Origin: Pyruvatibacter mobilis
GTDB taxonomy: Bacteria; Pseudomonadota; Alphaproteobacteria; CGMCC-115125
Reading direction: 5' to 3'
Assembly: GCF_012848855.1 (NCBI RefSeq)
Contig: NZ_CP051630.1
Coordinates: 661,501 to 725,500 of the forward strand
Length of the DNA: 64,000 nt
Both the position numbers and the translations under genes were made by a program. This document shows positions 1 to 8,215 of this stretch, in pieces (the stretch's first letter is position 1; each line of letters opens with the position of its first letter). The notes under the pieces were generated by a model. The model did not search any database, was not told the origin of the DNA, and saw only the letters and a program-made list of their open reading frames with translations.

Positions 1-170
1 CGCGCACCTGGGCAGAGAAGAAAGCATCGCGCCCGGCGCGCTACATCAATGTGTCGGTGTGGCTGCTGCTGGTGGTGGTGCTGGCCACCGCCATCTGGTT
101 CGCGCGCGAGACGGAAGGCGTGGCCGAGGGGCAGGGCTTTGCATCGCCTTCGGATGTGTCCGTGGACTGA
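1..170 (+). CDS. C-terminal end of a membrane protein (partial)
   Basis: This is the last 55 codons of a gene that begins before the window; the reading frame starts at base 3 and ends with TGA at 168-170. The peptide holds one clear hydrophobic segment (VSVWLLLVVVLATAIWF) preceded by basic residues (EKKASRPARY) and followed by a short polar tail ending in SVD. It therefore looks like the final transmembrane helix of an inner-membrane protein. Too little is visible to assign a family or function. Confidence 0.6.
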   Translation, partial: RTWAEKKASRPARYINVSVWLLLVVVLATAIWFARETEGVAEGQGFASPSDVSVD

Positions 171-198
171 CGGATGGGCTGGCTATCCGTTGGGCCCG

Positions 199-1524
199 TT
201 ACCCTTCGGGCTGGGCGAGGGCGCGGGCAAGGAAGCCGCGATTGACGGCGCTCAGGGGCTTCTGGGTCAGCCGCTCATGGGCCAGGGCTTCAGCCTTGCT
301 GCGCAGGCCGCCGCGCAGGCAGGCTTCCATCAGGGTCCAGTCGATGACGTCGCGCTGGGCGTGGCTGCCGCCGAAGGCATTCGCGATGTAGCGGGCGCCG
401 TGCAGGCGGTCGGCTGCGGTGTCGAAATCATCCTTCGCAAAGGCTTCGAACCCTTCGAGCAGGGGCAGGCCGAAGCTGGTCCACCAGCGGTCAACCTCGG
501 TCACTTCCTTGGCGTTGGCGCGGTAATCCGACAGGAGGTCATCGAGATCCGCAAGGCGGCCCGCGCCGATATAGGCCATGGCCGCGTGCATGTCGTTGAA
601 GGGGTAGAGGCAGCCGTCGGCGTGAACCTTCCAGCTGTCGGCCAGCTCTCCCCAGCGGTCGCCGGTATCGATGCCCGCAAGATCAAGCCGCCACAGGAGG
701 GCCGCGGCGTCCACCAGATCGACGGCGAGCTGGGATGGCTCGGCGCGGACATGATCGTCATAAAGGCGCAAGGCCGCGCCGTAGTCTTCGAGATCCATGT
801 GGAACAGGGCCCAGTGCCACCAATTGTGGGTCTGGAAGAAGACGCCGTCGGCGGCCCAATAGGGCTGGCGGGCGACCATCCAGCCGATGCCGTCCTCGGC
901 GCGGCCCTGCATCTCCATCACATGGGCGACGGCGTGGTGGGCCCAGCAGTCGGCGGGCTCCAGCGCCAGGGCCTCGCGGCCCACGGCTTCGGCGGCATCA
1001 TAGTCGCCGGCTTCTTCCAGCCCGAAAGCGTGCATGCCCATCAGGAATGAGCGGCCGTGCATGTCCTCCGGCCACAGGGGCAGGGCGCGGGACAGGCGGT
1101 CGCGCAGGTCACGCGCATTGGCGCGGAAGAAATCGATCAGATGGCCGATCTGGAGCGCCGCCATGTCGTGCGGCCAGGTCATGGAATGGTGGTCGAGGGT
1201 GAGGGCGGCTTTTGTCCAGTTGCCGTCGATCACATGGGCCAGCGCTTCGGCGTGGCTCTGCTCGCGGTCGGTGAGGGGCAGCTTGCGCACTTCCGCCAGG
1301 ATGCCCGCCGCGGCCTTGCAGGCGGCGGGCTCCGTGGCGGTGGCGTAGATATGGCCCTTCAGGAGATGCGCCATGGCGAAGTCCGGCGCGGCGGCAATCG
1401 CTTCGTCGAGCTTGCCCAGCGGGTCGCCCGCATAGCGGTTGAAATCATCCAGCGCGCCGGCGAACAGGTCGGCGGCGTCAGCTGTGGCACCGTTGAGGGG
1501 GTTTCCCTGCTTGTCGGTCGGCAT
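199..1524 (-). CDS. Tetratricopeptide repeat protein, TTC38-like
   Basis: A 441-residue protein without a signal peptide or membrane segment, so probably cytoplasmic. It is a string of helical hairpins of TPR type. Typical stretches include FAMAHLLKGHIYATA near residue 50, the pair EALALEPADCWAHHAVAHV and MEMQGRAEDGIGWM near 190-215, and HNWWHWALFHMDLEDYGAAL near 235-255. The HAVAHV and HNWWHWALFHMDL motifs and the full length match the TTC38 group of TPR proteins found in many Alphaproteobacteria. Members have no established biochemical role and are presumed to be protein-interaction scaffolds. It stands alone: the gene upstream in its direction is the small membrane protein at 1570-1752. 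Confidence 0.8.
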   Translation of the reverse strand: MPTDKQGNPLNGATADAADLFAGALDDFNRYAGDPLGKLDEAIAAAPDFAMAHLLKGHIYATATEPAACKAAAGILAEVRKLPLTDREQSHAEALAHVIDGNWTKAALTLDHHSMTWPHDMAALQIGHLIDFFRANARDLRDRLSRALPLWPEDMHGRSFLMGMHAFGLEEAGDYDAAEAVGREALALEPADCWAHHAVAHVMEMQGRAEDGIGWMVARQPYWAADGVFFQTHNWWHWALFHMDLEDYGAALRLYDDHVRAEPSQLAVDLVDAAALLWRLDLAGIDTGDRWGELADSWKVHADGCLYPFNDMHAAMAYIGAGRLADLDDLLSDYRANAKEVTEVDRWWTSFGLPLLEGFEAFAKDDFDTAADRLHGARYIANAFGGSHAQRDVIDWTLMEACLRGGLRSKAEALAHERLTQKPLSAVNRGFLARALAQPEG

Positions 1525-1569
1525 GGTGCGTCTCCCGTCGCGTGTGTCCCGGAGCCTTTTTTACGGGTG

Positions 1570-1752
1570 TCAGCCCTTGGGGCCGAACAGCAGCCAGGCG
1601 ATGAGGCCGATCAGCGGCAGGAACAGAAGCACGACGATCCAGATGGCCTTGGCCAGCGCGCCTGCGTTGGACTGGGCGACCTTGATGATGGCCCAGAGGA
1701 TGATGATGAGCCAGATGAGGCCGAATAGGCCGCCGACTTCCAAACCGAACAT
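1570..1752 (-). CDS. Small two-helix membrane protein (PLDc_N-like)
   Basis: A 60-residue protein made almost entirely of two transmembrane helices, roughly residues 8-25 (GLFGLIWLIIILWAII) and 36-57 (AIWIVVLLFLPLIGLIAWLLF). The second helix with the FLPLIGLIAWLLFGP pattern resembles the short phospholipase D N-terminal (PLDc_N) membrane domain, which often occurs alone in bacteria with unknown function. I chose the ATG at 1750-1752 because an AGGAAA ribosome binding site lies about nine bases upstream. An in-frame start at 1887 would add a basic, non-conserved extension. Family call is tentative; the membrane topology is clear. Confidence 0.7.
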   Translation of the reverse strand: MFGLEVGGLFGLIWLIIILWAIIKVAQSNAGALAKAIWIVVLLFLPLIGLIAWLLFGPKG

Positions 1753-1894
1753 GTGAAATTTCCTGAAATTGTCCCAGTCGAACGGCAGGACGCGGACCCG
1801 AATATCTTCGCGACATGCCGCGGCGCCTGCCTTGGCGGGCATCCTACTTTTTTTGTGGCTTCGGCGCGACCGCTGAGGCGTCCGCATCCGCCAT

Positions 1895-1928
1895 AAAAAA
1901 GCCCGCGCGGACAGAAGTCCGCACGGGC
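1895..1928 (-). terminator. Rho-independent terminator of the NTF2-like gene
   Basis: In minus-strand direction a 12-bp stem (GCCCGTGCGGAC pairing with GTCCGCGCGGGC, one G-U wobble) with loop TTCT is followed directly by six T residues. It begins 33 bases after the stop codon of the gene at 1962-2405. Confidence 0.88.
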
Positions 1929-1961
1929 TGTGGTGTGTGTTTCCAGACTCTGCTGAGCAGG

Positions 1962-2405
1962 TCAGGCCGCTTCCGGGAGGACGGCGGACAGGCCTTTGAG
2001 CCAGCCCTTCTTCAGGACAACGCGGGCGTTTTCGTCCATCTCGAAGTGGTCAGCACCATCAAAGCGCGGGGCGGAGGGGTCATCGGCCCGGCCATGGATG
2101 AGCACCCAGCTGGCGAAGGCCGTCGTGCCTTCGGCTGCGACGGCCACGGCCTCATAGGTGTGCTCACCGAGCGCGTCGAAGCCCGCCAGAAAGGCTGCAC
2201 GAATGGCATCCTTTCCGTGATATTCGTCGCCGCGCTGGCCGGCACCCTGCACATCGCAATAGGTGGCGTCGTCGGCGAACAGGCTCATGATGGTCTCAAT
2301 GTCCTGGGCGGCGAAAGCTGCCACGAGATCGGCCGCTGTCTGGCGGCAGCGCTCGGTCAGGTCGTGAGCTGTGGGCTTGATGGGGGATGGGGTGGCGAAG
2401 GTCAT
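1962..2405 (-). CDS. SnoaL/NTF2-like family protein
   Basis: A 147-residue single-domain protein of the NTF2-like (SnoaL, ketosteroid isomerase-like) fold. The opening helix (CRQTAADLVAAFAAQDIETIMSLFADDATYCD, residues 20-51) is the family hallmark, followed by YHGKDAIRAAFLAGF and the strands EAVAVAAEGTTAFASWVLIHGR. Members are small cone-shaped enzymes or ligand-binding proteins, and the sequence does not define the substrate. It is divergent from the TetR gene at 2491, with a 36-bp palindrome between them, so it is probably the regulator's target. Ribosome binding site AGGAAA lies just upstream of the ATG. Confidence 0.85.
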   Translation of the reverse strand: MTFATPSPIKPTAHDLTERCRQTAADLVAAFAAQDIETIMSLFADDATYCDVQGAGQRGDEYHGKDAIRAAFLAGFDALGEHTYEAVAVAAEGTTAFASWVLIHGRADDPSAPRFDGADHFEMDENARVVLKKGWLKGLSAVLPEAA

Positions 2406-2436
2406 CTTGTCGTTTCCTCATGATGTGTTTAATAAA

Positions 2437-2472
2437 CCGACTGTAGGTCTGTAATTACAGACTGAGAGTCGG
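2437..2472. promoter_or_regulatory. Nested palindromic operator between the NTF2-like and TetR genes
   Basis: A perfect 16-bp palindrome (GTCTGTAATTACAGAC, 2447-2462) is flanked on each side by a four-base spacer and the outer inverted hexamers CCGACT (2437-2442) and AGTCGG (2467-2472). The 36-bp two-fold symmetric site fills most of the 85-bp divergent intergenic region. Size, symmetry and position are those expected of a TetR-family operator controlling both genes. That the neighbouring TetR protein binds it is inferred. Confidence 0.75.
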
Positions 2473-2490
2473 TATGTCAAGGGTAGGTCC

Positions 2491-3072
2491 GTGGCCACTC
2501 AGGAAGAAAGACGCGCTGCGACGCGCTCAGCTGTTATCGAGGCGGCAACGGCGCTGTTCGGGACCAACGGGTTCGACGACACGAAGATGGATGACATCGT
2601 CGCCAGGGCAGGCGTGGCGAAGGGCGGCATCTATCATCACTTCAAGAACAAGCATGAGATCTTCGAAGCGGTGTTCGAGGCCGTGGCGGCAGAGATCGCT
2701 GCGGAAATGCGGCAGGAGATCGCGCCCGGCCAGCCGCCGCTGGATGTTCTGAAGCAGTCGGCGACGGGGTTCTTCCGGCTGTGCGCTGAACCGCTGAGGC
2801 GGCGCATCTTCCTGCAGGACGGCCCGGCGGTCCTTGGCCACGATACTTGGCACCGGATCGATGCCCACCATTTCGGCGGGCTCGTCACCTCGGCGCTGGG
2901 GGAGGCGATGGAGGCCGGGGCGATCCGGCCGCAGCCGCTGAAATCATTGTCTCGTGTGATGCTTGGTGGTATCCAAGCCGCGGCTCTGGATTGCGCCGCA
3001 CAAGATGACTTCGACGCCGCAGCAAAAGACTATCTATCCGTGTTCGCAGGGATTTTGGACGGTCTGAAATAA
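2491..3072 (+). CDS. TetR/AcrR family transcriptional regulator
   Basis: A 193-residue one-component repressor. The N-terminal DNA-binding domain is clear: [50 protein letters not shown] (residues 13-62), with the helix-turn-helix at [16 protein letters not shown]. The C-terminal ligand and dimer domain (about 75-193) is not assignable to a ligand. I use the GTG start at 2491, with AAGGG at 2479-2483 as ribosome binding site. An ATG at 2474 is in another frame. The palindrome at 2437-2472 lies immediately upstream, so autoregulation and control of the divergent NTF2-like gene are likely. Confidence 0.9.
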   Translation: MATQEERRAATRSAVIEAATALFGTNGFDDTKMDDIVARAGVAKGGIYHHFKNKHEIFEAVFEAVAAEIAAEMRQEIAPGQPPLDVLKQSATGFFRLCAEPLRRRIFLQDGPAVLGHDTWHRIDAHHFGGLVTSALGEAMEAGAIRPQPLKSLSRVMLGGIQAAALDCAAQDDFDAAAKDYLSVFAGILDGLK

Positions 3073-3119
3073 CGCCGGCGCGGAGCCACCAACCCCACAG
3101 ATTTAGAGTAGGAAGCACA

Positions 3120-4778
3120 TTGGCAGCTTATCAGTACGTTTATGTGATGGATGGCCTGTCCAAGACCTATCCGGGCGGCCGGCAGGTGCTGGACAATGTG
3201 CGGCTGAGCTTTCTGCCGGGTGCCAAGATCGGCGTGGTGGGCCTTAACGGCGCGGGTAAATCCACCCTGCTGCGCATCATGGCGGGCACGGACAAGGAAT
3301 ATCAGGGCGACGCCTGGGCGGCCGAAGGCGCCAAGGTTGGCTATCTGCAGCAGGAGCCGGAGCTCGACGCGTCGAAGACCGCGCGGGAAAACGTGATGGA
3401 AGGGGTGGCAGAGCTCACCGCCAAGCTCGAGCGCTACAACGAGCTTGCCATGAACTATTCCGAGGAGACCGCCGACGAGATGTCGGCCCTTCAGGACGAG
3501 ATCGACGCCAAGAATCTGTGGGACCTGGACAGCCAGGTGGAGATGGCGATGGACGCGCTGCGCTGCCCGGACGGGGACGCGGATGTGACCAAGTTGTCGG
3601 GCGGTGAGCGCCGCCGCGTGGCCCTGTGCCGCCTGCTGCTGGAAAAGCCGGACCTGCTGCTGCTCGACGAACCGACCAACCATCTGGACGCGGAATCCGT
3701 CGCCTGGCTCGAAAACTACCTCAAGGAATATACGGGCACCGTCGTGCTGGTGACCCATGACCGCTATTTCCTCGACAACATCACGGGCTGGATCCTGGAG
3801 ATCGACCGCGGGCGGGGCATTCCCTATGAGGGGAACTATTCGTCGTGGCTCGAACAGAAGCAGAAGCGGCTTGAGCAGGAAGCGCGCGAGGATGTGGCGC
3901 GCCAGCGCACGCTGGCCCGCGAAGTGGAGTGGGTGCGCTCGAGCCCCAAGGCGCGGCAGGCCAAGTCCAAGGCGCGTATCCAGGCCTATGACGAACTGCT
4001 GAACCAGAAGGGCCCGGAAGAAGAGCGCAAGGGCCAGATCACCATTCCCGCCGGTCCGCGGCTGGGCGGCAATGTGATCGAGGCCAACCACCTGACCAAG
4101 GCGTTCGGTGACCGGCTTCTGATCGACGATTTGTCCTTCACCCTGCCGCCGGGCGGCATTGTGGGCGTCATCGGTCCCAACGGCGCGGGCAAGACCACGT
4201 TGTTCCGCATGCTGACGGGGCAGGAGACGCCGGATGACGGCGAGCTGAAGATCGGCGAGACCGTGGTGATGGGCTATGTGGACCAGAGCCGTGACGCGCT
4301 GGACCCGGAAAAGACCGTGTGGGAGGAAGTCTCCGACGGGCTGGACGTGATCCAGCTTGGCGAGCAGCAGATCAACTCACGCGCCTATGTGAGCTCGTTC
4401 AACTTCAAGGGCACCGACCAGCAGCGCAAGGTGGGGCTGCTGTCGGGCGGTGAGCGCAACCGCGTGCATCTGTCGAAGATGCTCAAGTCCGGCGCCAACC
4501 TTCTGCTGCTTGACGAACCGACCAATGACCTCGACGTGGACACGCTGCGCGCGCTTGAAGACGCGCTGGCGAATTTCGCTGGCTGCGCCATCGTTATCAG
4601 CCATGATCGCTGGTTCCTGGATCGTATTGCCACCCACATCCTGGCTTTTGAGGGCGACAGCCACGTGGAATGGTTCGAGGGCAATTACGAGGATTACGAA
4701 GAGGACCGCAAGCGCCGCCTGGGCGAAAAGGCCGCGGTACCGACACGGATCAAATACAAGCGCTTTGCGCGCGCCTAG
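3120..4778 (+). CDS. ettA: Energy-dependent translational throttle protein EttA (ABC-F)
   Basis: A 552-residue soluble twin-ATPase of the ABC-F family, which binds the ribosomal E site and couples translation to the ATP/ADP ratio. Both cassettes are complete: Walker [10 protein letters not shown] (41-49), signature LSGGERRR (159-166) and Walker [13 protein letters not shown] (179-190); then Walker [10 protein letters not shown] (352-360), LSGGERNR (441-448) and [12 protein letters not shown] (461-472). The linker between them (about 245-300, [19 protein letters not shown]) is the basic P-site-tRNA interaction motif of EttA. Start is TTG at 3120, with AGGA at 3110-3113. It stands 47 bases after the TetR gene. 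Confidence 0.96.
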   Translation: MAAYQYVYVMDGLSKTYPGGRQVLDNVRLSFLPGAKIGVVGLNGAGKSTLLRIMAGTDKEYQGDAWAAEGAKVGYLQQEPELDASKTARENVMEGVAELTAKLERYNELAMNYSEETADEMSALQDEIDAKNLWDLDSQVEMAMDALRCPDGDADVTKLSGGERRRVALCRLLLEKPDLLLLDEPTNHLDAESVAWLENYLKEYTGTVVLVTHDRYFLDNITGWILEIDRGRGIPYEGNYSSWLEQKQKRLEQEAREDVARQRTLAREVEWVRSSPKARQAKSKARIQAYDELLNQKGPEEERKGQITIPAGPRLGGNVIEANHLTKAFGDRLLIDDLSFTLPPGGIVGVIGPNGAGKTTLFRMLTGQETPDDGELKIGETVVMGYVDQSRDALDPEKTVWEEVSDGLDVIQLGEQQINSRAYVSSFNFKGTDQQRKVGLLSGGERNRVHLSKMLKSGANLLLLDEPTNDLDVDTLRALEDALANFAGCAIVISHDRWFLDRIATHILAFEGDSHVEWFEGNYEDYEEDRKRRLGEKAAVPTRIKYKRFARA

Positions 4779-4830
4779 AAAGGCAGTTCACCCCGTCCAT
4801 CGATGCAGGTTTGAGTGAGGACCGAAGAGT

Positions 4831-5760
4831 ATGAAAGTCACCCGCGCCGTCCGCAAAATTCTCGACAATTACGAGAGCGACAATCCCGGCACCAAGGCCA
4901 ACCTTGCCCGCATGCTGATGCACGGCAAGCTGGGCGGCACCGGCAAGATGGTGATCCTGCCCGTGGACCAGGGGTTCGAGCACGGCCCTGCGCGGTCGTT
5001 TGCGCCCAACCCCGCAGGCTATGACCCGCACTACCATTTCCAGCTCGCGGTTGATGCGGGGCTCAACGCCTTCGCCACGCCGCTGGGCATGATGGAAGCG
5101 GGCGCTGACAGCTTTGCCGGGCAGATCCCGCTCATCCTCAAGGTCAATTCCGCCAACTCGCTGGATGCTTCGGGCTCCAACAAGGACCAGGCGATTACCG
5201 GCACCGTGCAGGATGCCCTGCGGCTGGGCGCGTCCGCCATCGGGTTCACCATCTATCCGGGCTCGGACGTGGCCTATGACATGATGGAAGAAATCCGCGA
5301 GATGGCCGAAGAGGCCAAGGCGGTGGGGCTTGCGGTTGTCATGTGGTCCTATCCGCGCGGCGGCAATCTTTCCAAGGACGGCGAGACGGCGATGGATGTG
5401 TGTGCCTATGCGGCCCACATGGCGGCGCTGCTGGGTGCGCATATCATCAAGGTGAAGCTGCCGAGCGACTATCTTGAGCAGTCCGAAGCCAAGAAGGTGT
5501 ATGAGGCCGAGGGCATCGACACTTCGACCCAGGCCAAGCGGGTGGAGCATGTGATGCAGTCGAGCTTTAACGGCCGGCGCATCGTGGTGTTCTCGGGCGG
5601 GGCGAAGAAGGCCGAGAACTCGGTTTTCGATGATGCCATCGCCATCCGCGACGGCGGCGGCAACGGCTCGATCATCGGCCGCAACACCTTCCAGCGCCCG
5701 CGCGAGGAGGCGCTCGAGATGCTCGATCGCATCATCCGCATCTACAAGGGCCAGGAATAA
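4831..5760 (+). CDS. fbaB: Class I fructose-bisphosphate aldolase (DhnA/FbaB type)
   Basis: A 309-residue cytoplasmic enzyme that cleaves fructose 1,6-bisphosphate to dihydroxyacetone phosphate and glyceraldehyde 3-phosphate through a Schiff base; it is used in glycolysis and gluconeogenesis. Family landmarks are MVILPVDQGFEHGPARSFA (40-58), the strand LILKVNSANSL (102-112), AIGFTIYPGS (136-145), and GAHIIKVKLP (202-211), whose lysine is the likely Schiff-base residue. The C-terminal phosphate-binding part is IVVFSGG and GSIIGRNTFQRP. Length matches the archaeal-type class I family. It follows ettA by 52 bases and ends at a strong terminator. Confidence 0.95.
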   Translation: MKVTRAVRKILDNYESDNPGTKANLARMLMHGKLGGTGKMVILPVDQGFEHGPARSFAPNPAGYDPHYHFQLAVDAGLNAFATPLGMMEAGADSFAGQIPLILKVNSANSLDASGSNKDQAITGTVQDALRLGASAIGFTIYPGSDVAYDMMEEIREMAEEAKAVGLAVVMWSYPRGGNLSKDGETAMDVCAYAAHMAALLGAHIIKVKLPSDYLEQSEAKKVYEAEGIDTSTQAKRVEHVMQSSFNGRRIVVFSGGAKKAENSVFDDAIAIRDGGGNGSIIGRNTFQRPREEALEMLDRIIRIYKGQE

Positions 5761-5796
5761 GCCCGGGGCCGGACGGCCCGCGATATTCAGCGCATG

Positions 5797-5826
5797 AAAA
5801 AGGCCGGTCCAAGGGGACCGGCCTTT
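5797..5826. terminator. Bidirectional Rho-independent terminator between fbaB and mlaC
   Basis: A perfect 12-bp stem (AAAGGCCGGTCC 5799-5810, GGACCGGCCTTT 5815-5826) encloses the loop AAGG. T-rich sequence follows on plus (GTCGTTTTT) and an A-tract precedes it, giving a T-tract for minus-strand transcripts. It separates two converging operons. Confidence 0.9.
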
Positions 5827-5880
5827 GTCGTTTTTGGCGGTGTCGTCTCCGGTTGCGGTGGCGGGCGGCGCCGAGCCGGC

Positions 5881-6615
5881 TCAGCCTGCCGCTTCAGTCG
5901 TATCCGCAGGTGCTGCTTCGCTGGCGCCGTTGGCGGCTGCCTTGGCACCGGTCTGGGTGCGGAGATGGTCGATAAGGGCGGAGAACTTGCCGCCATTGTT
6001 GCGGATGTGGGAGGTGAAGGTGCCGCGCTGCTCCTGCGCCATCCAGATACCTTCCACATTCACGTCGAACACGTTGAAGCTGCCGTCCTTATTGCGCAGC
6101 AGCCACCAGTTCACCTTCAGAGGCTCGCGGCCATCCTGGAAGACGATCTTGCTGTCGACGATGACCTCGCGGCCCTTCTTGCCCTTTTCATTGGAGCCGG
6201 TGACCACGAATTCCTCGTTGGAATAGCCGGTGAGGCGGCCGAGATAGACCTCGACGATGAAGTCGCCCAGCAGGTCGAAATAGGTGTCCCGCTCTTCCGG
6301 CGTCGGCAGGCGGGCATACTGGCCAAGCGCGAACAGGCCGACGCGGCGGATGTCCATGGCATCCAGCAGGATGGTGCGGAACTTCGCCTCGGTCTCTTCC
6401 TGGCCCAGCGTCTCGTCGCCAAGGATCATGATGGCGTCCTTGCCGAGGCTGGCGACGAAGGCTTCGGCTGCTTCGTCGTCGGCATGGGCCGGGGTGAGGG
6501 GGGCGGTAACCGTCAGCATGCTGAATGCTGCGAACCCTGCGAGGGCTGCCAGCACGGACCGCCGCTTCATCGTTGTCTTGGAAAACAGTCGGGACATAAA
6601 ACCATTGATCGCCAT
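5881..6615 (-). CDS. mlaC: MlaC, periplasmic phospholipid carrier
   Basis: A 244-residue exported protein of the MlaC family (Tgt2/MlaC), the periplasmic shuttle of the Mla system that moves phospholipid between MlaA in the outer membrane and the MlaFEDB complex. Residues 1-45 form an export signal, and RRSVLAALAGFAAF could be a twin-arginine or Sec signal ending at HADD. Mature-domain landmarks are TILLDAMDIRRVGLFALGQYAR, YFDLLGDFIVEVYLGRLTGYSN and VNWWLLRNKDGSFNVFDVNVEGIWMAQ. It lies downstream of mlaA on the same strand, and the mlaFED genes are not in the window. Starts at 6615 or internally at the MKRRS methionine are both possible. Confidence 0.92.
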   Translation of the reverse strand: MAINGFMSRLFSKTTMKRRSVLAALAGFAAFSMLTVTAPLTPAHADDEAAEAFVASLGKDAIMILGDETLGQEETEAKFRTILLDAMDIRRVGLFALGQYARLPTPEERDTYFDLLGDFIVEVYLGRLTGYSNEEFVVTGSNEKGKKGREVIVDSKIVFQDGREPLKVNWWLLRNKDGSFNVFDVNVEGIWMAQEQRGTFTSHIRNNGGKFSALIDHLRTQTGAKAAANGASEAAPADTTEAAG

Positions 6616-6771
6616 GATGCCACTCCCCGGGGCAAATCAAGCCGTGAATCTAGTCAAGTAAACGCAGGTCCGGCATGAATGTTCCATGACAGGCCTGGTC
6701 AGGCATGTGTGTCTTTGGAGCCCGATGAGGGAGTCTCGCCGAGTGCCGTCAGTCCCGCAAGCGGGGCCGGG

Positions 6772-7686
6772 TCAAATGCCTGTGTTCTGACCGGCAGCCG
6801 GGGCTGATTCCGTCTCGATCGCGCCTTCACCCTCGGTGTCGAACTCGTAGTCGATGTCGGAGATGTCCGGCAGCTTGTTCGGGTCGATCTCGCCATTGGC
6901 GATTTCGTTGTTGCGGCTCTGGCGATAGAGGCTGCGCAGGGCGGCGTAGTAATCCACCGAGGTGCGCTCGATCTCGTCCAGCGTGTCCAGGTTGCGGGCG
7001 CGCAGGTCCAGGCCGTTGACAACGAAGCGCGTGGTCGGCACCCAGCTGTCGCGGTTCCAGTAGATGTAGGTGAGCGGGTCGAACGCCTGGTCGACCGCGA
7101 AGCCGGCGAGGTCACGGGGCGGGGCCGGACCAAGCAGCGGCAGGAACAGGTAGGGGCCTTCACCGGTGCCCCACACGGCCAGGGTCTGGCCGAAGTCTTC
7201 GCCGTGGCGCTCGTAGCCCATGCCGGTGGCCGGGTCGAGCAGGCCGCCGACGCCGACGGTGGTGTTGATGCCGAAGCGGGTGATGGTGGTGCCCGCGCGG
7301 TCCCATTCGCCCTGCAGCACGTCATTCACGAGGATGACCGGGGTGCGCAGATTGTCGAGGAAATGGCGGACCGAATCCTTGGCGAAGCCGGGCAGCACCG
7401 TGTCGTAGCCCTGGGCGGCGGGCTTCAGCACGAGGCCGTCGATCAGCTGATCGTTGACTGCGAAGAAATAGCGGTTCAGCGGCTCGACCGGGTCGTTGGC
7501 TTCTTCATAGGCGGCAACGGCTGCCGCGTCGCCCGGGTCGGGCCGCGTGGCGCAGGCGCCGAGTGTGAAGGCGAGGCCTGCGACCAGCGCCAGGGCCATG
7601 CCGCGGGCAAATCCGCCGTGCGTGCCCGTGGCCCGGGTGTCATCGGCCGGGGATGAATGTTCGATATGTGCCGCCATGGTACTCAC
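6772..7686 (-). CDS. mlaA: MlaA (VacJ) outer-membrane lipoprotein
   Basis: A 304-residue lipoprotein that extracts mislocalised phospholipid from the outer leaflet of the outer membrane. The lipobox LGAC puts the lipidated cysteine at residue 45 after the hydrophobic stretch MALALVAGLAFT. The MlaA domain begins with EEANDPVEPLNRYFFAVND and includes VRHFLDNLRTPVILVNDVLQGEW, RFGINTTVGVGGLLDPAT and GEGPYLFLPLLGPAPPRD. The GTG at 7686 is preferred because GGAG lies about nine bases upstream. The C-terminal 30 residues are acidic and variable. It is followed by mlaC 156 bases on, so the two are probably co-transcribed. Confidence 0.93.
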   Translation of the reverse strand: MSTMAAHIEHSSPADDTRATGTHGGFARGMALALVAGLAFTLGACATRPDPGDAAAVAAYEEANDPVEPLNRYFFAVNDQLIDGLVLKPAAQGYDTVLPGFAKDSVRHFLDNLRTPVILVNDVLQGEWDRAGTTITRFGINTTVGVGGLLDPATGMGYERHGEDFGQTLAVWGTGEGPYLFLPLLGPAPPRDLAGFAVDQAFDPLTYIYWNRDSWVPTTRFVVNGLDLRARNLDTLDEIERTSVDYYAALRSLYRQSRNNEIANGEIDPNKLPDISDIDYEFDTEGEGAIETESAPAAGQNTGI

Positions 7687-7780
7687 GCCGCTCCGCCTCC
7701 AGATTGCGCGGTAAATGTAAGCATCCGCACTTACTGCGCAATTCTATCTGTCACCCGATTACGCAAACGTGTACGTCGGC

Positions 7781-7808
7781 GATTTTTGACGGTATCCAGC
7801 CAAAAATC
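7781..7808. repeat. Inverted repeat upstream of mlaA
   Basis: GATTTTTG (7781-7788) and CAAAAATC (7801-7808) are perfect 8-bp inverted arms separated by 12 bases. The repeat sits about 95 bp upstream of the mlaA start, in the 529-bp divergent gap 7687-8215. It could be an operator or a weak hairpin. Apart from this and the operator at 8100-8119 I see nothing else identifiable in that gap. Confidence 0.5.
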
Positions 7809-8099
7809 TCAGCGCCCATGGGGCAGACCTGGACGATCTGCGTGGGGATCCGGGGCGCTTGGGGCCTGTGACCGTATGACGGCCGACGTGACTCGCTATC
7901 GGGGTTAATTCCGGCATTCTAGCTAACACAGGGGCCGGGATGCCGCTATAAACTATAAGGAGATGGGCGCGGGGGAGGCGTGGCTGTGGCGCAAATGCCG
8001 CGATTCCCGTCCGGTCCGATCCGCCGGCTGCCCATGGGGGAGGCGATCAGGCCAAGGTCGTGGCAACAGGGGCGTGACAGACCCTTGTGCGCCCGCATC

Positions 8100-8119
8100 A
8101 TATAAATATATCTTTATAT
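8100..8119. promoter_or_regulatory. Palindromic operator of the ArsR-methyltransferase/metF operon
   Basis: A very AT-rich, near-perfect palindrome (ATATAAATATATCTTTATAT, 18 of 20 positions symmetric) stands out in GC-rich DNA 97 bp upstream of the ArsR-methyltransferase start. ArsR-family regulators bind such short AT-rich dyads, and SahR-type regulators of methionine metabolism use palindromes of this kind. Binding by the adjacent protein is inferred. Confidence 0.65.
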
Positions 8120-8215
8120 AGATCGCGACGTGCGGCATCTTCCGGTGCCGCTGCTGCCCTCGGGTGTTGTCTCATGCCAAGGCGTCCGGCTGCGGTGGGG
8201 AATCGGGAGACAGGA

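Noticed and set aside
8087-8215. 43-residue N-terminal extension of the ArsR-methyltransferase
   Set aside because: The extension would be read from within the operator region, has no family similarity, and a good ribosome binding site precedes the ATG at 8216.
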